Source of the DNA: Limnohabitans sp. 2KL-51
GTDB lineage: Bacteria; Pseudomonadota; Gammaproteobacteria; Burkholderiales; Burkholderiaceae_C
Reading direction: 5' to 3'
Assembly: GCF_003063645.1 (NCBI RefSeq)
Contig: NZ_NESJ01000005.1
Location: 124,001 to 188,000 of the forward strand
Length of the DNA: 64,000 nucleotides
Below the pieces are notes generated by a model. It made no database searches and was not told the origin of the DNA. It saw only the letters and a list, made by a program, of their open reading frames with translations. Shown here piece by piece: positions 58,123-64,000 of this stretch. The first letter of the stretch is position 1, and each line of letters starts with the position of its first letter. The position numbers were made by a program, and so were the translations under genes.

Positions 58123-59325
58123 TTACCAACTCACTTCCCGCTCGGGCGAGGCGCTGATTTTGTGAATCGTCAAATCGGCCCCGTCATATTCTTCCTCGGG
58201 GCTGAGTTTCAATCCGAGGGTGATTTTCAATAGGCCGTAAATCGCCACACCGGCGAACAGGGCCCATGCCACACCGAGGCTGGTGCCGATTAACTGCGCG
58301 CTCAGGTTGACGCCACCCAACCCGCCCAAGCTGCTGGCCCCAAAAATGCCCGCCGCAATACCGCCCCAGGCACCGCAAATGCCATGCAAGGGCCACACGC
58401 CCAGCACATCGTCGATTTTCCATTTGTTCTGGGTCAGGGTGAACATCACCACAAACAAGGCGCCGGCCACAGCACCTGTGACCATTGCACCAAAAGGATG
58501 CATTAAATCGGAGCCTGCACAGACCGCCACCAAACCGGCCAAGGGACCGTTGTGCACAAAGCCGGGGTCGTTTTTGCCCAAAACCAAAGCCGCCAATGTG
58601 CCACCCACCATGGCCATCAGGGAATTAACCGCCACGAGACCGGAGATTTTGTCCAGCGTCTGGGCGCTCATCACGTTGAAGCCAAACCAGCCCACGATCA
58701 GGATCCACGAGCCCAAGGCCAAAAACGGAATGCTCGAAGGGGGATGTGCCGAAACTTCACCGTTTTTTCGGTAACGGTTGTAGCGCGCACCCAGCAAAAT
58801 GACCGCGGGCAAAGCGATCCAGCCCCCCATGGCGTGGACCACCACTGAACCTGCAAAGTCATGGAACTCATCGCCCGTGAGCGCCTTGATCCAAGCCTGC
58901 ACGCCAAAGTGCTGGTTCCAGACAATGCCCTCAAAGAGGGGGTAAACAAAACCCACGATCACAGCCGTGGCGATCAACTGCGGCCAGAACTTGGCCCGCT
59001 CGGCAATGCCGCCCGAAATGATGGCGGGAATGGCGGCGGCAAAGGTCAGCAAAAAGAAGAACTTGACCAGGTCGTAGCCGTTTTTGGCGGCCAATTGCTC
59101 TGCCCCGACAAAGAAGGTGGTGCCATAAGCCACGCTGTAACCGACCACAAAATAAACCACAGTGGATACCGAAAAATCCACCAGGATTTTGACCAGCGCA
59201 TTGACCTGGTTTTTTTTGCGGACCGTGCCCAGCTCCAGAAAAGCAAAACCGGCGTGCATGGCCAACACCATGATGCCGCCCAACAATATAAAAAGCGCAT
59301 CTGCGCCCTGTTTTAGTGCTTCCAT
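58123..59325 (-). CDS. Ammonium transporter (Amt/MEP/Rh family)
   Basis: 400-residue membrane protein with about 11 helices. Family signatures: FLELGTVRKKNQVN (first helix end), GGIAERAKFWPQLI, DFAGSVVVHAMGGW with the twin-His region, and the His in LHGICGAWGG. This belongs to the Amt type often without a paired GlnK; no glnK lies next to it. I start at 59325; the frame to 59415 would add an unrelated 30 residues. A sigma-54-like promoter lies upstream. Confidence 0.92.
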   Translation of the reverse strand: MEALKQGADALFILLGGIMVLAMHAGFAFLELGTVRKKNQVNALVKILVDFSVSTVVYFVVGYSVAYGTTFFVGAEQLAAKNGYDLVKFFFLLTFAAAIPAIISGGIAERAKFWPQLIATAVIVGFVYPLFEGIVWNQHFGVQAWIKALTGDEFHDFAGSVVVHAMGGWIALPAVILLGARYNRYRKNGEVSAHPPSSIPFLALGSWILIVGWFGFNVMSAQTLDKISGLVAVNSLMAMVGGTLAALVLGKNDPGFVHNGPLAGLVAVCAGSDLMHPFGAMVTGAVAGALFVVMFTLTQNKWKIDDVLGVWPLHGICGAWGGIAAGIFGASSLGGLGGVNLSAQLIGTSLGVAWALFAGVAIYGLLKITLGLKLSPEEEYDGADLTIHKISASPEREVSW

Positions 59326-59398
59326 GATCGTCCTTTGAAAAATTTTGATTTGATTTGGTGCATTTTGGGGGCGATCCACCCTCGCGCACCAAAGAAAA

Positions 59399-59412
59399 GC
59401 AAGAAACGCACC
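59399..59412 (-). promoter_or_regulatory. Sigma-54-type promoter upstream of amt gene
   Basis: The minus strand reads GGTGCGTTTCTTGC, which fits the -24/-12 consensus GGCACG-N4-TTGC at 8 of 10 defined bases with the exact 12-base GG-to-GC spacing. It lies about 75 bases before the amt start. A half NtrC-like TGCACC site is at 59458-59463. Confidence 0.55.
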
Positions 59413-59530
59413 CAAAGTAAGTCACAAGTGCCTGAGCGATCGTCACGCCCCCAAACCGGTGCACAGGTCCCTCACGTAAGATGCCCACCTCTTAGCAATT
59501 CAGTGTTCAGGCTGACGCCCGCACTCCCCC

Positions 59531-60097
59531 ATGGAAGCATTTTTCGTCTCTACCGGTATCGTGGCTTTGGCCGAAATGGGTGACAAAACCCAGCTTTTGT
59601 CACTCGTGCTGGCCGCCCGTTTTCGCAAGCCCTGGCCCATCGTGTTGGGGATTTTGGTGGCCACCTTGGCCAACCATGGCTTGGCTGGCGCCGTGGGCAG
59701 CTGGGTCACCACCGTGATGGGCCCCGACGTGCTGCGCTGGGTCCTGGGCGCGTCCTTCATCGCCATGGCAGCTTGGATGCTGATCCCCGACAAGCTGGAC
59801 GATGAAGAAGGCGACAGCGCCCCGCGCATGGGCGTGTTTTTGACCACGGTGGTGGCGTTCTTTCTGGCCGAGATGGGCGATAAGACCCAAATCGCCACCG
59901 TGATGCTGGCGGCGCAATACAACGCCTGGTTCGCCGTGGTGGCGGGCACCACGCTGGGCATGATGCTGGCCAACGCACCCGTGGTGTGGCTGGGCGACGC
60001 CATCACCCAGCGCGTTCCACTGCGTCTGGTGCACCTGATTTCTGCAGGTATTTTTGCCGTGCTCGGCGTGATCGCGTTGTCGGGCTGGGGCAGCTGA
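59531..60097 (+). CDS. GDT1/TMEM165-family (UPF0016) cation exporter, likely Mn2+
   Basis: 188 residues, six helices in two homologous halves, each with the E-x-G-D-(K/R)-(S/T) motif (LAEMGDKTQLLSLV near 13 and LAEMGDKTQIATVM near 114). The family exports Mn2+ or Ca2+ from the cytoplasm. Stand-alone gene, divergent from amt. No yybP-ykoY element is recognisable upstream. Confidence 0.93.
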   Translation: MEAFFVSTGIVALAEMGDKTQLLSLVLAARFRKPWPIVLGILVATLANHGLAGAVGSWVTTVMGPDVLRWVLGASFIAMAAWMLIPDKLDDEEGDSAPRMGVFLTTVVAFFLAEMGDKTQIATVMLAAQYNAWFAVVAGTTLGMMLANAPVVWLGDAITQRVPLRLVHLISAGIFAVLGVIALSGWGS

Positions 60098-60173
60098 GCA
60101 GTCCTCTGACCCGGATGCTGGTGTTCTGATGCTTGCCCAGCCATGGGGTTCATCGCCCTTATACTTGCTCCAT

Positions 60174-60236
60174 GCGCCGATTTGAACCCGATTGCGGGCG
60201 CCGGAACCTGACTGGTTTCGAAATTCAGCTAAATGG
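60174..60236 (+). ncRNA. SAM-II-like riboswitch aptamer upstream of metX
   Basis: The leader of metX matches the SAM-II (metA motif) consensus from memory. P1 is GCGCC (60174-60178) pairing with GGCGC (60197-60201); the L1 GATTT, the CCC then ATTGC strand (60187-60195) and the 3' GCTAAA (60228-60233) followed by GG (60235-60236) are in place for the pseudoknot. An extra 6-bp hairpin (GGAACC, TGACT loop, GGTTTC, 60203-60219) sits in the variable loop. It would bind SAM to lower methionine synthesis. Confidence 0.72.
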
Positions 60237-60255
60237 CGTGTGTTTCATCTCACAG

Positions 60256-60297
60256 AAACCCGGCCCAGCTGACTGCGAAGCCGGGTTTTGTTTTTTT
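60256..60297 (+). terminator. Terminator in metX leader (expression platform)
   Basis: AAACCCGGC (60256-60264) pairs perfectly with GCCGGGTTT (60280-60288), loop of 15, followed by T-rich tract to 60297. It stands 20 bases before the metX start, behind the riboswitch, so it is a conditional terminator rather than an operon end. Confidence 0.85.
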
Positions 60298-60316
60298 GCA
60301 CACCAGAACACATTCG

Positions 60317-61471
60317 ATGCTGATCGCCGAATCCCAAAGCATGCTGTTTGAAGCCCCTTTGCCTTTGCAAAGTGGTGCGTCCATCCGTGGCTATTCACTG
60401 AGCTACGAAACCTACGGCACGCTCAACGCCGACAAATCCAACGCGGTGCTGATCTGCCACGCCCTCAATGCCTCACACCATGTGGCGGGTGTGTACGCCG
60501 ACCAGCCCAAAAACCTGGGTTGGTGGGACAACATGATCGGTCCCGGCAAGTCGCTCGACACCGACCGATTTTTTGTTATTGGCGTGAATAACCTGGGTTC
60601 GTGCTTTGGCTCGACTGGCCCCATGCATGTGAACCCCGACACCGGGCGCGTCTATGGCGCCGACTTCCCGGTGGTGACGGTGGAAGACTGGGTCAACGCC
60701 CAGGCCCTTTTACTCGACGCCTTGGGCATTGAACAATTGGCTGCCGTGATGGGCGGCAGTTTGGGCGGCATGCAGGCGCTGAGTTGGACGCTGCAATACC
60801 CCGAGCGCGTGAAACACGCGGTGGTGGTGGCCAGTGCCCCCAATTTGAATGCCGAAAACATCGCCTTCAACGAAGTGGCCCGCCGCGCCATCGTGACCGA
60901 CCCGGACTTTCACAACGGCCACTTTGTCGCACAAGGCGTGGTGCCCAAACGCGGCCTGCGCATCGCCCGCATGATCGGCCACATCACGTACCTGAGCGAT
61001 GACGTGATGAACGAAAAATTTGGCCGTGAGCTGCGCGAAGCCGTGACGCACAACGCCACTGGCTACAAATATTCCACGCAAGAAGTCGAGTTCCAGATTG
61101 AAAGCTACCTTCGCTACCAAGGTGACAAGTTCAGCGAGTACTTTGACGCGAACACCTATTTGCTGATCACACGGGCGCTCGATTACTTTGACCCGGCACG
61201 CGCCTTTGGCGGCGACTTGTCCAAAGCGCTGGCCCGCGCCAGCTGCAAGTTTTTGCTGGTCAGCTTCAGCACCGACTGGCGCTTCTCGCCCGCCCGCAGC
61301 CGCGAAATGGTCAAGGCCCTGCTCGACAACCACCGCGACGTGAGCTACGCCGAAATTGACGCGCCGCACGGGCACGACGCCTTTTTGCTGGATGATGCGC
61401 GCTACCTGAACGTGGTGCGTTCTTACTTTGACAACATGGCGAAGACTTTGAACGAAGGAGGTGCCGCATGA
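60317..61471 (+). CDS. metX: Homoserine O-acetyltransferase/succinyltransferase
   Basis: First committed step of methionine synthesis. 384 residues, alpha/beta-hydrolase fold: nucleophile elbow [10 protein letters not shown] (Ser near 150), Asp in [10 protein letters not shown] and catalytic His in DAPHGHDAF. Family start [16 protein letters not shown]. The start at 60317 follows the riboswitch; the open frame from 60233 crosses the riboswitch and is not used. It overlaps metW. Acetyl versus succinyl specificity is not decided by the motifs seen. Confidence 0.95.
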   Translation: MLIAESQSMLFEAPLPLQSGASIRGYSLSYETYGTLNADKSNAVLICHALNASHHVAGVYADQPKNLGWWDNMIGPGKSLDTDRFFVIGVNNLGSCFGSTGPMHVNPDTGRVYGADFPVVTVEDWVNAQALLLDALGIEQLAAVMGGSLGGMQALSWTLQYPERVKHAVVVASAPNLNAENIAFNEVARRAIVTDPDFHNGHFVAQGVVPKRGLRIARMIGHITYLSDDVMNEKFGRELREAVTHNATGYKYSTQEVEFQIESYLRYQGDKFSEYFDANTYLLITRALDYFDPARAFGGDLSKALARASCKFLLVSFSTDWRFSPARSREMVKALLDNHRDVSYAEIDAPHGHDAFLLDDARYLNVVRSYFDNMAKTLNEGGAA

Positions 61472-62052
61472 GCGACCCCCTGATCATGCAAGCCATTGCT
61501 CGCCTCGTGCCGCAAGGCGCCCGCGTGCTCGATTTGGGCTGTGGCGATGGGGCCTTGCTGGCCTATCTTCAACAACACAAGGGCTGTACTGGTTACGGTG
61601 TGGAGCTGGACGACGCCAATGTGCACGCCTGCGTGCAGCGCGGTGTGAACGTGATCCAGCTGAACCTGGACGAGGGCCTGAGTCTGTTTGCCGACCAGTC
61701 GTTTGACGTGGTGCTGCAAATCGACACGCTGCAGCACTTGCGCAACGCCGAGACCATGCTGCGCGAGACGGTGCGCGTGGGCCGTGTGGGCATCGTGGCC
61801 TTCCCCAATTTTGCGCATTGGTTCAACCGCCTGAGCGTGTTGCAAGGCCGCATGCCGGTGACCAAGCGACTGCCATACCAGTGGTACGACACACCCAACA
61901 TCCGCGTGGGCACCTATGCTGACTTTGGCGACCTGGCCCATAAAAACCAGCTGCGCGTGGTGGATGCCTTTGGCCTGCAAAACGGTCATGAAGTGCGTCT
62001 GTGGCCCAACCTGATGGCGGGCACGGCGGTCTACAAGTTGCAGCGCGGCTGA
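61468..62052 (+). CDS. metW: Methionine biosynthesis protein MetW
   Basis: 194-residue SAM-dependent methyltransferase-fold protein (motif [15 protein letters not shown] near 18-32) that in many proteobacteria supports MetX; it overlaps metX by 4 bases. Other conserved bits: [10 protein letters not shown] and [11 protein letters not shown]. Function as a MetX partner is known in other species; its own methyl acceptor is unknown. Confidence 0.95.
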   Translation: MSDPLIMQAIARLVPQGARVLDLGCGDGALLAYLQQHKGCTGYGVELDDANVHACVQRGVNVIQLNLDEGLSLFADQSFDVVLQIDTLQHLRNAETMLRETVRVGRVGIVAFPNFAHWFNRLSVLQGRMPVTKRLPYQWYDTPNIRVGTYADFGDLAHKNQLRVVDAFGLQNGHEVRLWPNLMAGTAVYKLQRG

Positions 62053-62053
62053 C

Positions 62054-63253
62054 ATGGCCAGCGCGCCCGGCACCCAGAACACTGCCGCCCACAGCCCCTG
62101 GCTCATCGCCAACGTGTTGGCACAAATCGCCTTTGGCCTGCTGGCCATGACGCTTTGCCTGCCCTCCATGCAAGAGTGGGGCGTGATTTTTGACACCCAC
62201 CAAACCGATGTGCAGCTGACCTTCAGCGGCTACGTGGTGGCCTACGGTGCCTTGCAGTTGGTGTATGGCCCCTTGTCGGATCGGTATGGGCGAAAGCCCA
62301 TCCTGATGCTGGGGCTGGTGATCGCGGGACTGGCCTCGGTCATGGCCGCGCTGGCCACCGACATCACCACACTCATTGCCGCCCGTGTGCTGCAAGGCGC
62401 GGGCTGCGCCGCCAGCATGGTGGTCAGCCGCTCCATGGTGCAAGACCTGTTTGCCGGACCACAACGCACACGCGTCATGGCCTACATCGGCATGGCGATG
62501 GGCATGTGCCCGCCGCTGGCTACGCTGATCGGCGGGCAGATGCATGTGCGCTTTGGCTGGCAAACCAACTTTGTGTTGCTGGCTGTTTTGGACGTGCTGC
62601 TCTTGGTGGCAGCGTGGCTGGGCTTGCCGCGTGGGGCCCAAAGCGCGCCTGCAACGGGCCACTGGCTGCGCGCCATGCTCAGCGCTTACGCCCGCCTGCT
62701 GCGCGAGCCGCGCTTTTTGCTCTACGTCGCCATCCTGGCGGCCTCCACCGCCACGTTTTACGCTTTCCTGGCAGGCGCACCCATCGTGCTCAAGGGCTAT
62801 GGCATCGGTCCGGATGGTATTGGTTGGTTCATCATGGCTGTGCCTGTTTCGTACATTTTGGGCAATTTCATGACCTCTCGCCTGATCCAGCAGGCGGGCG
62901 AATCACGCGTCATGGCCTGGGGCCAGGCGCTGACGCTGGGCGGTCTGGTGGTGATGCTGGCGCTGGGCTTGGGTGGCGTGCAGACGGCGCTGGCCGTGGC
63001 TTTGCCCTTGTTGCTTTTGGGCTTGGGTCATGGCCTGCTGAACCCGCCTACGCTGGCGGGCACGGTGGGCGTGGTGCCCGCGCTGGCAGGTTCGGCCGCT
63101 GCGGTGGCAGGCCTGATGCAGCAACTCACCGGGGCCAGCGCCGGCTACCTGGTGGGCTTGGTGCCGCACGAAGGCGCGGTGAACTTGGGTTGGATGATGC
63201 TGGGCTTTGCCCTGACGGGCGCTGTGGCGCAATTTTTCCTGCGCAGGCGTTGA
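62054..63253 (+). CDS. MFS multidrug exporter, Bcr/CflA family
   Basis: 399-residue, 12-helix exporter. The MFS motif A reads GPLSDRYGRKPILM (about 72-85) and helix 5 contains the drug-export region (GCAASMVVSRSMVQDL). It starts 1 base after the metW stop and may be read from the same transcript, but has no clear role in methionine metabolism. Confidence 0.9.
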   Translation: MASAPGTQNTAAHSPWLIANVLAQIAFGLLAMTLCLPSMQEWGVIFDTHQTDVQLTFSGYVVAYGALQLVYGPLSDRYGRKPILMLGLVIAGLASVMAALATDITTLIAARVLQGAGCAASMVVSRSMVQDLFAGPQRTRVMAYIGMAMGMCPPLATLIGGQMHVRFGWQTNFVLLAVLDVLLLVAAWLGLPRGAQSAPATGHWLRAMLSAYARLLREPRFLLYVAILAASTATFYAFLAGAPIVLKGYGIGPDGIGWFIMAVPVSYILGNFMTSRLIQQAGESRVMAWGQALTLGGLVVMLALGLGGVQTALAVALPLLLLGLGHGLLNPPTLAGTVGVVPALAGSAAAVAGLMQQLTGASAGYLVGLVPHEGAVNLGWMMLGFALTGAVAQFFLRRR

Positions 63254-63472
63254 GTTGCCGAAATGGCTGAACGCTGGTTTTTGAGTCTCAGTGGCTGTTG
63301 AAGGCTGTAAGCAGACTACGAAAAGCTGTAACCAAAGGCAGGAACCGACCCAAAGCGGCCTTTGTCTTCAACCAATTGAATGACAGCTTCTAGCAAAACA
63401 GAATCGATCACCCCCGACCGTTTCTTCACAATCCGGAACAGACTCTCCTCCAAATGTCCTTAGCCGATTACA

Positions 63473-63607
63473 TCAAAAGGCCGCAATGAAAAGAGCAAAA
63501 AATATCGCAACAAGCAAACAGGCAATCGCTAAGGTAAACCAGAGGCTAACAGGCTCAGCTTGATTTGCATCAACTTCCTCAGAAACGATCACACTGCGCT
63601 CATTCAT
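63473..63607 (-). CDS. Putative 44-residue single-helix membrane protein
   Basis: A small minus-strand frame with ATG at 63607 and TGA at 63473. It encodes an acidic/polar head of about 20 residues (MNERSVIVSEEVDANQAEP) and a hydrophobic helix (about 21-44, LWFTLAIACLLVAIFFALFI) to the C-terminus. A purine-rich GAAGAG lies about 8 bases upstream. It lies 92 bases downstream of the SDR on the same strand. No homologue recognised; a chance ORF cannot be excluded. Confidence 0.4.
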   Translation of the reverse strand: MNERSVIVSEEVDANQAEPVSLWFTLAIACLLVAIFFALFIAAF

Positions 63608-63699
63608 TTGATATCTCTTCAAATTTAAGTGGACATTGCGAAACAATGATCAAACGATTACATGCAATGCAAGATTTCGAAATGTTGAGCATTTGCCGT

Positions 63700-64000
63700 T
63701 TAACGTGCTGAGTAGCCACCATCAACCAAATACGTTTGCCCGGTGATAAAAGAGGCTCTGGGAGAAAGCAAAAAAGTAATGACTTCCGCAATTTCCTGAG
63801 GCTCAGCCATCTTGCCCATTGGATGCATCTGGGCAATACTTTGGCGTTCATCAGCGGTGCGTTCTTTTAGAAGAGGCGTGTCGACATAACCTGGTGCAAC
63901 CGCGTTGATTCGCAGCCCTGTTTGTGCATAGTCCAAAGCGGCCGATTTGGTCAGGCCCACAACACCATGCTTGGCGGCAACATATGCTGCTCGACCTGCC
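63700..64000 (-). CDS. Short-chain dehydrogenase/reductase, partial (C-terminal part)
   Basis: About 100 residues visible; the 5' part lies beyond the window. The frame continues past the internal start to the edge and shows the catalytic motif YVAAKHGVVGLTKSAALDYA (Tyr-x3-Lys), AVAPGYVDTPL and the C-terminal ITGQTYLVDGGYSA, all typical for 3-oxoacyl-reductase-like SDRs. Specificity unknown. Confidence 0.9.
   Translation of the reverse strand, partial: AGRAAYVAAKHGVVGLTKSAALDYAQTGLRINAVAPGYVDTPLLKERTADERQSIAQMHPMGKMAEPQEIAEVITFLLSPRASFITGQTYLVDGGYSAR

Noticed and set aside
59416-59530. yybP-ykoY manganese riboswitch before the GDT1-family gene
   Set aside because: The conserved GGGGAG and UACUA-like elements are not present in the leader.
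63316-63453. 45-codon minus-strand open frame downstream of the MFS exporter
   Set aside because: No ATG, only a TTG with a ribosome site too close; no recognisable protein. Could be a remnant, but not supportable.

Overview
The window reads as one piece of a moderately GC-rich chromosome of a betaproteobacterium, most likely Burkholderiales, family Comamonadaceae (Limnohabitans/Rhodoferax-like). This rests on the protein families seen together (a PhaM-type PHA granule regulator, Bug/TctC-type binding protein, MetX-MetW pair, salicylate-hydroxylase-like Rieske oxygenase) and on the chromosome-origin gene block. The genus is inference; there is no rRNA or tRNA gene in the window to anchor it.

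Region 1 (1-7536) is a nitrogen/ureide scavenging locus: a Dpp/Opp-type ABC importer (permease truncated by the window edge, second permease, two ATPases), an amidase, a divergent ureidoglycolate lyase, a GntR/FCD regulator and an M20-type carbamoyl-amino-acid hydrolase. Region 2 (7691-10783) has a PhaM-like protein overlapping a FIST sensor protein, then a DUF4143 ATPase. Region 3 (10831-17088) contains tgt and queA (queuosine), split by a LysR regulator and a Rieske oxygenase alpha/beta/ferredoxin set plus an alpha/beta hydrolase.

Region 4 (17155-20909) is an AT-richer patch: three lipoproteins (an S8 protease, a DUF4189 protein, a glycine-zipper protein), a HTH protein, and about 1 kb of gene debris: a recG remnant, a 110-bp duplicate of the gyrB 3' end and a broken DUF3800 gene. 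Region 5 (20910-30609) is the replication-origin block: gyrB, dnaN and dnaA on the minus strand, an intergenic region with a perfect DnaA box, then rpmH-rnpA-yidD-yidC-mnmE on the plus strand.

Region 6 (30719-44793) is a long plus-strand catabolic block: GntR regulator, VOC protein, FAH-family hydrolase, quinone-oxidoreductase-like enzyme, Bug binding protein, Amino_acid_synth-family protein, membrane desaturase, SDR, acyl-CoA-ligase-type enzyme, then a complete Liv-type (HAAT) ABC importer and a convergent IclR regulator. Region 7 (44982-51587) is a tightly overlapped operon: polyamine-type ABC importer plus a three-subunit FeS/FAD dehydrogenase of the opine/hydroxyproline oxidase type, closed by a clear terminator.

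Region 8 (51668-64000) is mostly housekeeping: a cupin, apt, a Kef-type antiporter, kdsD-kdsC-lptC, a glycine-rich RRM protein, an Amt ammonium transporter with a sigma-54-like promoter, a GDT1-family exporter, metX-metW behind what looks like a SAM-II riboswitch with its own terminator, an MFS drug exporter, a small membrane ORF and a partial SDR at the edge.

The most interesting items are the SAM-II-like aptamer with terminator upstream of metX, the gyrB 3'-end duplication bracketing a broken DUF3800 gene near the origin, the recG remnant beside it, and the transporter-coupled three-subunit dehydrogenase operon.
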